This document shows positions 1 to 10,215 of a stretch of DNA of 64,000 nucleotides, one piece after another. The position numbers and the translations under genes are program-made. The DNA comes from Codonopsis lanceolata (lineage: Eukaryota; Streptophyta; Magnoliopsida; Asterales; Campanulaceae): contig CM028379.1 of the NCBI GenBank assembly GCA_013146195.2, positions 112,710,168 to 112,774,167 on the forward strand, in the 5' to 3' direction. Position 1 is the first letter of the stretch. The number at the start of each line of letters is the position of its first letter. A model generated the notes under the pieces. That model saw only the letters and a list, made by a program, of their open reading frames with translations, had not been told where the DNA came from and did no database searches.

Positions 1-837
1 TAGGCTCTAACGATCCAAAGATGGCCTAAGTCATTTCTTAATGCCAAATGCTCATGTAGTTTTTAAAGCAAGTAAGACACACAAAATATCATATCAACTA
101 TGGGAATTGGGGGTTGAATGTTTAGCATCACTGGATTTCACATAAGCATTCGCTAAGACAGATGGTAGGGACAATTGAGACTAACATGCAGACACGGTTC
201 GAAAGTGTGCTTAAGATATATGAATGAGAAAAATCCAAGGGATCTAACTAACATGCAATTGACCCTAAGTCATATTTTAATGCAACAATTATGTTCAAAT
301 GGCTATGCATCATATTCTTGTGCATATCTAGTTGTAATGAAGTAGGTGCTATAAACTTTATAAAACTATTCTAATCAATCCATAATTATGACTGGTGTGG
401 GTGCATGAAGAATTTGGAGAAAAGTAAAAGTTTCGCAAAATCAAGTAAATTCCAGAGGGATCTACGGACTAGCTATGCGGTTCATTGCATTAACTCCTCA
501 TCGACTACGACTAGCATTACCACACCTAAACTGGAAGATGAAAATTTTGAAATATTTTTTTTTTATTTTGAATTTTTTTAAAAAATTTTAAAAAAATTTG
601 GAGATGATGACGATGACTCAATTGATGGTGGGTCCCCACAAGAGGAACCCACGAGCATCTAATGTGAGTGTATTCTGGTCAAGGCAACACCTCCGAAAAT
701 AAGAAAAAATTAAAAACAGGAAAATAGGGTGAAGAGTTAAATGGTCATCAAGAAAAGAAAATTTTCTTCACCCTAGAAACATAGCCCAACTCCATTCCTC
801 CTTAGGCTAGGACCTGCTAGGACTCTAAGCTTAGAAT
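1..837 (-). other. Probable LTR or flank of the Athila-like element
   Basis: No coding potential is seen. The stretch lies just downstream, on the minus strand, of a G-rich polypurine tract at 838-852, which is where the 3' LTR of an Athila-type element should begin. A/T homopolymer runs occur around 550-600. No paired LTR is present in the window, so the LTR call rests on position only. Confidence 0.3.
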
Positions 838-2063
838 CCCCCCCCCAAACTTAATTTCTATTTTGTCCTCAAAAGTGAGGAACATATGAGAGGATTGATG
901 GGGACGGACAAATATCAAAAGGAAATAGCAGGTCCACCTAACGAAAGAGGATGGAACTTGGGCCTCGACTCTCGGTGAGTCGGGCGGAAATAACGAATGA
1001 GGACGAAACTCGGGGATCGTGCCAGGAGGCAACCCATAATAAGAGGAGACATTTTGTCCCACTGTGTTAAACCACCCAAATAGCCGCTCTTGGTCGGCAC
1101 AAATTTGTGCCAACTGTTGAGTTGCCATCTGGGCTTCTAGGGAAACCTCTTCTAGCCTATTGGAGATCCCTACGAGCGGGTCCTCCTCCTCCTCTTCGGG
1201 TTCCTCCCCATGAGGAACCCTCACTCTCGGCTGCTGCTGGTGCTCAAACAAAATGGCCCTAGTAATGGCCGGACCAGCCTTAAGCCTCTCCGCGTGTCTG
1301 GGCCATCTCATGCCTACCCTCCTACACAACTCGGTGATCAAATGCGGGAACGCGAACCCCGCATTCGTAGCACCTCTAATAAGGGTCTTGATTTGGCCGT
1401 TGATCAAACGGCCAACATCAACAGACCCACCGGACATAATGGTGTAGGTCAAGACAGCCCTCTCCCAAGTCACCGTATGTTGGTGACTGGAGGGCATGAG
1501 ACGCCCACAAACAAATTTGAACACGAGCTTGGTCGTGTTCAGAAGGAAGGACTCCTCCATGGTGCGTGGACCAAAGGGTGGATTACGGTTGTAAGTCCAC
1601 ACAACACCAAGGAGGGCGATGGTCGCATTGACCACCTCAACAAGGATAGGGGGTGGAGGTGTGTGCTAAAATTATCGGCACCAACCGCGAAGTTGGAGGT
1701 GCCGAAATATTCGTTAATGCTTTGGGGCGAAAAATCTACTAACGCGCCCCTAACACTAACGGTGTCTAATACACCCCCATCTATGCCAATGCTGCCATTG
1801 GCATAGAACTCTCGGACAATAGGCACCACGGCTGCCTTTTCCGGAGAGTCGATCAAACGCCCCCACCTACGGGCCGTAAAATTTGGACGGAGGCCAAATT
1901 CTTCAGCCTTGAATCCCCTCTCGGGAACCAAGGAGTTGGAGAGTTTGGCCGCATATTTTTCTGAGGCCTCATGGGATACAAATCGGGTGTGGTCAAAATT
2001 TTGTTCCTCCTCCTGAACAGGATGGGAGGACGAAGCACCGGTATTTCTACGTTTTCTAAACAT
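817..2063 (-). pseudogene. Downstream (possibly envelope-like) ORF of an Athila-type element, frameshifted
   Basis: Two overlapping minus-strand frames make one broken protein of about 400 residues. The upstream frame begins at 2063 and contains FYANG followed by VRGALVDFSPQSINEYFG. The downstream frame continues with WTYNRNPPFGPRTMEESF, HTVTWERAVLTYTIMSGGSVDVGRLI and a Glu-rich stretch. These are signatures of the plant 'putative transposon protein' domain (Pfam Transposase_32 type). The frame changes near a run of five Gs on the minus strand at about 1650-1656, consistent with a one-base indel. The ORF lies 3' of pol and ends at a polypurine tract, the place of the extra ORF in Athila/Calypso elements, so an envelope-like role is possible. 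That role is inferred from position and not from a seen signal peptide or membrane span. Confidence 0.6.
838..852 (-). other. Polypurine tract next to the presumed 3' LTR
   Basis: On the minus strand the sequence reads AAGTTTGGGGGGGGG. A tract of this form primes plus-strand synthesis in LTR retrotransposons and normally abuts the 3' LTR. It lies at the end of the downstream ORF at 817-2063. A similar tract with the same AAGTTTGGGGG core occurs at 2871-2883. Confidence 0.55.
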
Positions 2064-2870
2064 TTTGTTTGAATAAAAATTAAAAACTAAAGATTTAACA
2101 ATTAAAATAAGTTTTTAGAATTTTTAAAATTAAAAATAAATTCTAAAGCATGCAAAATTTTATCTACGTTAAAACTATCTAACACCCTAGCATGCAAAGA
2201 TTTGACGTAAAAATTTAAAAAGAGGGGTTAGGTTTACTTGTTAAATGCAGCTTTAGATTCGAGTGCAGCCGGAGTTTGAGCGGCGTCGGCAACAATGGTG
2301 TTCTTCTCCTAGCTTCAAAACTTCTTCAAAATTCCATGGAGTGAAATGGTGGATGTGGTAGAGGTGTAGAAGATGAAGAGTTGATGAAGGAGAGAGAAGA
2401 TCTTGGGATTAGTGCCGGAATTTGGAATGATTCGTCGGAATTGGAGAGGGTTGGGCGGCTGCTTCACTGCTGTTTGAAGAAGGGAGTTTGAGTTCTGTGA
2501 TTTCTGCAAATGGCCCGGCATGTCTTATATAAGGGGACCTTACGATCGCAAGGTCTGCCACACCTTGCGACCGCAAGGTGGGCAGTCAAACCGCTTCGTC
2601 TTCCGCTGATTCCCCATGTTCTGACGGTACGATGCACGATATACGCATTTATTGAGGACCTTGCGGTCGCAAGGTCTCTCACACCTTGCGTCCGCAAGGT
2701 GTCCAGAACTGTTTAACTTGTTTTCTTTTTAATTCTTTTCAACAGTTTTGCAATTTAGCCCTTCTGTTAACTTCTGTTATGTTTCTTAACTTTCCTGTAA
2801 TGCAAAAACTTAACAAAAACTCTAAACTAAAAATATTAGTAACATATAAATACAACGCTAAGATGCTTTT
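2064..2870 (-). other. Non-coding spacer of the Athila-like element
   Basis: This AT-rich stretch separates the pol fragment from the downstream ORF. It contains a palindromic TATA-like CTTATATAAG at about 2524-2533 and four GC-rich palindromes. No credible ORF is seen. It could be an internal untranslated region, or an LTR if the element is a pol-LTR-ORF recombinant. Confidence 0.4.
2537..2700. repeat. Four paired ACCTTGCG-NN-CGCAAGGT palindromes
   Basis: Near-perfect 18-bp palindromes lie at 2537-2554 (ACCTTACGATCGCAAGGT), 2562-2579, 2658-2675 and 2683-2700. They form two pairs, with 7 bp between the members of each pair. Only the two central bases vary freely. A related pair lies at 32147-32188 in another element fragment. 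Each could fold as a short stem-loop or bind a symmetric protein dimer. Confidence 0.75.
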
Positions 2871-2883
2871 CTCCCCCAAACTT
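2871..2883 (-). other. Second (internal) polypurine tract
   Basis: The minus strand reads AAGTTTGGGGGAG, 129 bp past the pol stop. The core matches the tract at 838-852. It may be a central polypurine tract or the edge of a lost LTR. Confidence 0.5.
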
Positions 2884-3011
2884 GATTTTTGGCATATTTA
2901 ATTAAAAATTAAATGTCCAAAAATATATTTAACGGAGAATAACATAATTAAACTAACTATAAAGTAACTAACATTCAAAATAGTGGGTCGCCTCCCACTT
3001 AGCGCCTTTGT

Positions 3012-4526
3012 TTAACGTCTTTGGCTCGACCAAACTGCAAGCCTAATCCCGGGGTTTTCATTGTCAGCCAAACGAATTAACTCAATTGTTCGTTCAACTG
3101 ACATCGGCTCTAGATATGGCTTGAGTCGGTGTCCATTAACTTTGAAAATTTCATTATTTTTAGGATTTTGAATATCAACAGCTCCGTGAGGATAGATTCG
3201 TACGATTATAAAGGGACCAGACCATTTAGATTTCAACTTTCCGGAGAATAACCTTAGTCTAGAATTAAAAAGTAACACTTTCATCCCTGGATGAAACATT
3301 TTGTTGGCTAACCCCATGTCATGATATTTCTTGGTCTTTTCTTTATATGTCTTAGCATTCTCATACGAATTTAACCTATGTTCCTCTAATTCATTTAACT
3401 GAAACAATCTTTCCTCTCCAGCCAAAGTTAAATCTAAGTTTAATTCTTTGACAGCCCAATAGGCTTTATGGTTAATTTCAACTGGTAAATGGCAAGCTTT
3501 GCCATATACCATTCTATATGGACTCATTCCTATGGGGGTTTTAAAAGCAGTTCGGTATGCCCATAAATCATCCTTAAGTTTAGATTCTCAATCTTTACGA
3601 TTAGGCCCGTTGTCTTTTCTAATACTGCTTTTATTTGTCTATTGCTAACTTCTACTTGGTCGGATGTTTGAGGATGATAAGGTGTAGCTAACTTGTGAGT
3701 TACACCATGTTTCCTAAGGACATTATTCAACAACTTATTGGTAAAATGAGTTCCTTGGTCACTTATTATGGCCTTAGGTACTCCATACCTAGCAAACAAA
3801 TCTTCTACGAATTTAACCATTGTTTTGCCATCATTTGTCTTGGTTGCTACTGCTTCAATCCATTTAGATACGTAATCTACTGCTACCAAAATATACTCAC
3901 AACTATTTGATACTGAAAAAGGGCCCATGAAATCAATACCCCAAACATCAAAGATTTCAACAACCAAATTAATATGCAAGGGCATTTCATTTCTCTTTCC
4001 TATTCCACCTGTTCTTTGACATTTATCACATGTTCTATAAAACAATTCACAATCTCTAAAGACAGTAGGCCAATATAAACCTGATTGCAAAATTTTTCTA
4101 GCAGTTTTGTTTCCACTAAAATGACCTCCACAAGAGTATCCATTACAGAATTCCATAATACCTTGTTGGTCTTTTTCTGGAATACATCTTCTTATTAAAG
4201 AATCTGAACAGATTTTGTATAAATGTGGTGCTTCCCAAAAATAATTTTTCGTTTCTGCCAAAAATTTCTTCTTTTCGTAATGATCAAAATCCGGATTAAT
4301 GATATCAGACACATAATAATTGACAAAATCAGCATACCAGGGGTCTGAATCTTTAATTGCTAAAAGTTGCTCATCAGGAAAATCATCATTTATGGGAACA
4401 GGATCATCAAGAAATTGACGTTCAAGCAAGGGTGAAAATTCCAATCTAGACAAATGGTCGGCTACGACATTTTCGGTTCCCTTTTTATCTTTGATTGTAA
4501 TGTCAAATTCTTGTAGCAAGGTCGCT
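3012..4526 (-). pseudogene. Athila-type gypsy pol fragment: RNase H end and integrase
   Basis: The minus-strand reading starts with the RNase H tail motif LQEFDITIKDKKGTENVVAD followed by HLSRL. The integrase follows: an H2C2 zinc finger (HFSGNKTARKILQSGLYWP then CDKCQRTG), and a core with WGIDFMGPF, DYVSKWIEA and the second catalytic Asp in ISDQGTHF. The C-terminal part contains KACHLPVEINHKAYWA, characteristic of the Athila lineage. A frameshift near 3585 splits the core from the C-terminal domain, so the enzyme is dead. No reverse transcriptase precedes it; the fragment is fused to a different element at about 4527. Confidence 0.85.
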
Positions 4527-6779
4527 TTTCACGTTCTGCCTTACTCCGCTCACGTTTCTCTTTTATGACACTGGCTAATTTTACTTGCGTAGGATTATAT
4601 CCTAGACTGAAAGGCGGGATGCATTCTTTAATCTCGTATTGGACTAAGTTGATCAGCCCTTGTTGGTTTCTGCGAAGCCCAGTCCTGGCATGTATTTCAT
4701 CTATCTCAACATGTTTAGTGGGACTCTCTCCCCAACAACTATAGTCTATTTTCCTGTGATGTCTGTTTCTCGGGTATATTCAATGGCGTTGACCCTGGCT
4801 TGAGGAATGACTTCAAACCCACTAAGGAAAATCCAGTGTCATCATGCTCTATGTCAAGGATAGGGATGTCACCCTTTTCTTTGTTTTCCATGATTTTATG
4901 AGCGAGGATAATCACTATGTGGTTATCGTGGATGAACTTAACTCGTTAGTGGAGAGATGAGGCTACTTCTTTTACTCCGTGAATCCATGGACGACCCAAC
5001 AAAAAACTGAAAGCAGCTAGAATATCCAAAACTTAGAACTCTACTGGCATGGTGAGAGGTCCAATTGTCATTGCTAGTGTTACCACCCCTAAGACGCAAC
5101 GACTGGTATTATCATAAGCTTTTACTGTCTGTGATGAGGGGGTCAACTCTAAGATCTTTGTCCCCAGTTTGGCTAACGTACTTGTAGGGCAGACATTCAG
5201 AAACAAACCATTGTCTACTAGGACTCGTGGTACTTTCTTTTCCATGATCCCGACAGTGATGTGCAGAGCATCTATGTGGTCGGTCCCTTCTTTTGGTAGA
5301 TCAAGGTCGGTGAACATGATCACATTTCCAAAGTGGATGTTCCCTATCATTTTGATTAACTCATCAGGAGAGGTTTCGATGGGGACAACTGCTTGACTTA
5401 GAGATTTAGCCAAAGTATCGCGATGTGTTTTGCAGGCACATAGCAAGCCCTAGATTGATATGTTGGCTTGAGTCATTTTCATTTGAGCTAGTAGGATATC
5501 TTCCATGTCTCTAGCCCTAGTGTTGACTTCTTTGTCTTTGCAGGAGTGATCACCAATTTCTTGGTTTGGTTGGTAGGCTCGACCTGATCTGGTAAAATGA
5601 CTGACATCTCCGCCTATCCAAGCGGCTTTTACTAGGTTGTTCACTTTTCCTTGAGTTGAACCTTGATTGTTTAGTATGACACTCCAAGAGAGCATGTTAC
5701 AATCCAAGTTTGTTTCCGTTGTTGGTGCAGAGACAACAATGTACGTTGAAGGTTCTTTATTATTTCTACATCGAGCAGAAAGATAATTTTGTACATTCAT
5801 GATCGCATCGATCTAAGGTGGAGGGTTGTTCTCTGCACCTGATATTGTGATGATTTTTCTGTCGATGAGGTCTTGGATGACATGCCTCAGGTAGCACTTG
5901 TCAGTGAGGTGCCCATGGCAACGATGATATTCACAGTACTGAGCGGAGTTCCATTTCTTGGGTAATGTGCTTGGGGGTTTATAACCCTCGAGCGGTTTGA
6001 GCTTTCCGTGGACCCACAATGTTCTGAAGAATGCAGACCTTGGAATAGGCAGAACATCATAATGTCTTCCCTTTTTCTGTTCCTTCTTGACGAAGTGGTT
6101 GACTGGGATTTGATTACTAAGTAGTACAATTGTGTTTCTCTCTTTTGTGTTTGACTGGAGTAGTATATATTGTGCAAGGGACACATTGCATGTGTTTCCT
6201 TTTTGGGGTTCTAATCCATTCTGGTAAGCTTTGTGTATAGAGGTTGCACTGGTTGTCCCAATTGGGGTTTGGGAGAACATTTGCTGGGTGAAGGTTGTTG
6301 TAGGGTCATGAGTGGAGTAACTCTTTAAGTCATTGGTGGGGGATGTTGTTTGGTGGCAGGTGCCAAGGTAAGAAAGTGTTAGGTCAGTGTTTGGGGGTAG
6401 AGTATTTTGTGAAGGAGAGCTGTAAATGTTTGGAATGATGTTGTCTGGGGTGAAAGGATTGATGTTTGGGTGAGGCGAACAAACACCAAATGTGTCGATA
6501 TTTGGAGGGAATGTATTTTCTGTGGGACTTTTGGCTTTTGGGGGAGTGAAGGGCCTGTCACCTGAGGGTTGCAAATTCTTGATTTGCTAAGAAAATAAGG
6601 TGAAGATTTTTTGCTATACCTTCTAGCAAATTCCCAACTGAATGGTCTATTACCCTTCCCATGTGTGTGCTCAATTCTCGATTTATCCAATCTTGGAATT
6701 CAGGATGTGGGACGTATCCGAGAGCATTTATCTTGGGACCAATAGAAGTCTGTTTGTCTTTGGTACCCATTCTACCCAA
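4527..6779 (-). pseudogene. Tat/Ogre-type gypsy gag-protease region, broken
   Basis: Minus-strand frames, interrupted by stops and shifts, cover about 2.2 kb. Recognisable parts in order are: a gag-side segment ending in YCEYHRCHGHLTDKCYLRHV with IQDLIDRK; a linker with NMLSWSVIL and HFTRSGRAYQP; and a retropepsin-like region containing TDHIDALHITVGIMEKKVPR then VLVDNGLFLNVCP. The last part matches the Tat/Ogre protease, where D-N-G stands in place of D-T-G. The segment EIKECIPPFSLGYNPTQ follows near 4600. The same linker and protease occur on the plus strand at 63.1-63.7 kb, so two members of one family are present. The 3' end is replaced by Athila sequence at about 4527. Confidence 0.8.
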
Positions 6780-7763
6780 ATCTGTCTGTGCTGAACTAAT
6801 CTAGATATTCAAACCCAAATTTGAACTGTCCTCTGTATTCAAATCCAAATATGTACTGTCTGAGCTGACTTCTATATTTGAGCTTAACTCTTTTATCAAA
6901 TGACTGAAACAGTCTCTTCCCTTCCAAGTACGGACCAGGTTTCTGGGAAAAAAGGGTTGAAGAAGGTATGACTCAAAGGTTTGGGTTGAAAGGTACAGTG
7001 TACATTTTTATTAAATGAACATTTTTTGTTTGTCTTAGAATTGGTTGGACAAGCATGGCTTGTTTTGACTCTCTTTATTAGGTCCTGGAACAATGGATTC
7101 CTTCTCCAGAGTATAAGACCCCCGTATTTCACTTGCCTTTTGACTTCCCAAGATTGGACAAATCCTAGGCGAAAGGTCTATACTCTTTCTGGGATCCACC
7201 ATCTGTATCGTTCTAATGAGATACCGTCAAATTTATTGATCTGCAAGAAAAATATTTCTTGTGACTGGGATTGGTCATTAACTTTGGGGTATAAAAACTG
7301 ACCGGTCAATGAAGTGTCATAGAAAATCTATATGGTATTTAACGTTAGCTAATGCAGGGGGTAGGCTGGCTTTAGTGTAAGGTAGCAGTTCGGAATATCT
7401 CTACGTGAGTGAACGTGTGTGAATCAGCTACGAAAGCTAGAAATTTTTTACAGTAATATAAAGCAATAAAAAGGTTTGTCTTTTTGTTTGTGTGGATTGT
7501 CTCGGCTGATTAGTTTGAATCTAACGAGGGACGGAGCGATAGCACGAGATGGTCATTCCAACAATAAATAGAAAGAAAAGTGGGAAAAATATCTAATCTT
7601 ATTTATTCTATGTTTGTCTTAATCCCTAAAATAAAATTGACAGAATAAAATAATATTTACATGTGAGACATTTTGCCAACAGAAATGTAAATTGCAAATG
7701 TAGGTTGCCAACGCAAACAAATATAATCACCAAGTATGTACATTGTATTGTATTGGCAAAGCA

Positions 7764-7843
<80 letters not shown>

Positions 7844-7961
7844 AAAAATAAAAAATCTAGACTATGTGTAAAAACATGTCAAATGTCTAAAAATAAATTT
7901 ATCAACCCCAAAAAAATTGAGTCTAGCCCTCATTTATTTTTTTATACAAAAAAAAACAATT
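6780..7961 (-). other. 5' leader of the Tat element
   Basis: This lies between the first gag-like frames and the primer binding site. Only short unconnected ORFs are present. It holds the AT/GT microsatellite at 7768-7839. Long leaders are usual in Tat/Ogre elements. Confidence 0.5.
7768..7839. repeat. (TA)n(TG)n compound microsatellite
   Basis: About 16 TA units pass directly into about 19 TG units at 7801. Confidence 0.95.
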
Positions 7962-7979
7962 TCCCCAGCAGAGTCGCCA
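7962..7979 (-). other. Tat/Ogre primer binding site
   Basis: The minus strand reads TGGCGACTCTGCTGGGGA. It differs by one base from the site at 59932-59949 of the plus-strand Tat element and lies directly beside the LTR end, as expected. Ogre elements are reported to use a tRNA-Arg primer of this type (recalled from the literature, not checked). Confidence 0.85.
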
Positions 7980-7980
7980 C

Positions 7981-9110
7981 TTTGAGAACCAATGTTCTAA
8001 AACTCCCCGTCTAACTCCGCCTAGACCCCTCTCCACCGCTGCGACTTTCTTAGTCACCGCCTAATCAGTCAAGTCGGCGCCTACGCCAAACCCCGCCGAC
8101 CTTAATTTATTTTTGTAGTTTTGATTTTGTGGCGTGCGGTGACCGGAGAATGAAGGGGAAGCGAACTGGAGAAGGAAGTGGGAGTGGTAATGGTGAGGAA
8201 GAGAGGGAGGTAGAAAGAAAAAAAGTTTGATTTTGTGGATATTCGGTGGGCTGAGAGAGGGGACATATTAAAGGGAATCTATGAGGAAAGAGATTGGAGG
8301 ATGAAAAAATGAGGAGAGTCAGTCTGTCAGAGACAGAGAAGAAAAAAAATAAAGGAAGAAAAATGGGTTGCCGGTCTGCCGAATAAAGAGAAAAAAGAAG
8401 AAAAAAAGATGAAGAAGAATTGGGGGCTGTCTCCGGACTCAGAATTTAGAATGAAAAGGGACTAGGGAAAATAGATTACAGTGTTACACTGTGGCTTGTA
8501 TGGGCAGTAGGTAGGTGGAGTTATTTTTATTTTTTTTTATTTTTTTTTAGTTCTAAACTTAGCTGGTTTATTACTTTAAAGTTGTTGGGAATTGAGATTA
8601 GTGGTAGGTTTGTATATTTCTGTTCAATGTGTTTGATCTTTGATGTAAATTATCAAAAATAATGATAATTATGCCTTAATTATAGACCCCGCCTAGGTCC
8701 CGCTTACGGCTCGACTAGTCCCCTAAGCGTTAGGCGCTAGTATGCCACCTAGCGGTCGCCTAATGATTTTTAGAACATTGGTGAGAACCCCGTTTCGAAA
8801 CGCCCGCCGTCTCACAACGATGTGTCTCAAGAAACATCAGAGCGCGTTGAATACATCCGGTCTCGCTGTGGACGGTAAATATGTATGTACAAAGTCGCTA
8901 CCTATATTTTAAGGTTAAATAGAGAAAAATCAATTATTCCAGAAAATGTGTAGGTTCGGAGGCTAGGTTACAAGTTGGGAAGGGGTTAAGCACTTAATTC
9001 ATCCTTTCGATCTCATTTTAGGGTTTAAATAAATTAACATGCTTTTAAATATGTATAGTTCGGAAAAAATATTTTATATACATGTATATATATTTATATA
9101 TATATATATA
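7981..9110 (-). mobile_element. Tat LTR fragment, split by a hAT insertion
   Basis: After removal of 7990-8780 the sequence runs from the primer site into a stretch with GTTCGGAGGCTAGGTTACAA, shared with Tat LTRs at about 28.70 kb (same orientation) and about 59.3 kb (opposite orientation). An AT microsatellite occurs near 9085-9110. The upstream half of the LTR, including its TATA box, is missing. Confidence 0.7.
7990..8780. mobile_element. Non-autonomous hAT element inserted in the Tat LTR
   Basis: The ends are inverted: CAATGTTCTAAAA at the left and TTTTAGAACATTG at the right. CAATG fits the hAT terminal consensus YARNG. The flanks TTGAGAAC (7982-7989) and GTGAGAAC (8781-8788) agree at 7 of 8 positions, as an 8-bp hAT target duplication should. 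The subterminal parts are rich in GCCTA/CGCC motifs. No transposase frame is seen within the 791 bp. Confidence 0.75.
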
Positions 9111-9270
9111 AGTGAGGCATGTGTTGAATTCTCCACATGTGCAGGTCAAGCGTGGGTGATTGGGGAGTGTTAATATACATTATTGAGCCTCCTATCAAAC
9201 AATTTAAGCTTCTAGATGAGTTGATCTCCTATCAAACAATTTAAGCTTCTAGATGAATTGATTTCTTAAA
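9111..9270 (+). mobile_element. Degenerate TRIM relic
   Basis: The sequence up to TTGGGGAG at about 9167 matches the internal tail of the TRIM at 16571-16849. From 9168 there is a diverged TRIM LTR (TGTTAATATACATTATTGAG) in which the stretch ending AAGCTTCTAGATGA is duplicated in tandem. The 5' LTR and primer site are missing. Confidence 0.6.
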
Positions 9271-10215
9271 AACTCTTGGTACCCGTTTCTTAACAATCCC
9301 GTAAGCAATCTAGAAATAGTCAACCAGATTCCCAGCACACTAAAAGAAGCTGGGAGTCTCATGAATGTGAGATTTCAAGATTGCCAACATGACTAATCAT
9401 CATTGTTCTGTTGCAGTTCCGTTTGTGAGTTGTAACTAGTAAATGTAAGAAGTATATATCAAAATTGGTTCCTTAGGTGTCGTTAACAAGAAGTTGGAAA
9501 AGCTAAGAAGGAAGCAAGTGATCATGGTTGGAGATTTTCTCTGAACAGAAACCAGAGTCTCCTGCTCATCTCCTTCGTTTTAATATTCGTGCAAGGTCAG
9601 ATATCGAGTTTCATAGTGGCCATTACAACCTCTGTCAAATTCTACACGACGAGCCCATTTCTGTCAGTCAGATACGCAACATGCCGATGGTATAAGAATT
9701 TTGATGGAAAAATCCTAGGTTAAGGCGTATAAGCATCACCAACTCGGTTTCAATCAACAGTCGAAGGCTTAGACAGGACTGACTGATGAATGGAACAGAC
9801 TGTTATATGCATCTGTCTTAACAGAGTGCCAGCTCTCCCAGCATGTTCGTCTAACCTCCTTGTCAGACTGATTGTAACCTGACCAAACTGAGAGGTAAAT
9901 CAACAGATTTGTGACAACATGAATACAATCAAAACAAGGAGGGCGTTGTGGGTGTAAATGCAGTACAAATATTGCAGCCTTTTGATTTCAACAAATTAGG
10001 CTTCTACAAATTTATATTGATCATGAGAAATACCACTAAATTAGCAGGCTCTTTGCATTCTATTTTACCCACTTCACATCCATGCCAACTGGTATAACTT
10101 AATTGTGCCATTATTGACAGTCAACTCGGCCATCTCTATCCCCTTCATCAGCAAGGGGAAAGTATCACATACACATGGTGAAACTTCATTTATAGTGAGG
10201 AAAAGACAATGGCAT
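9271..10215. other. Intergenic, including the 3' side of the host gene
   Basis: No gene is recognised here. The right part should contain the 3' untranslated region of the minus-strand gene ending at 10216. No clear element ends are visible. Confidence 0.4.

Noticed and set aside
1210..1806. 198-codon plus-strand frame
   Set aside because: It lies antisense to the Athila downstream ORF, whose minus-strand frames carry recognisable family motifs.
7663..8014. Short frames with IYIYIY and VCVCVC
   Set aside because: They are translations of the (TA)n(TG)n microsatellite.
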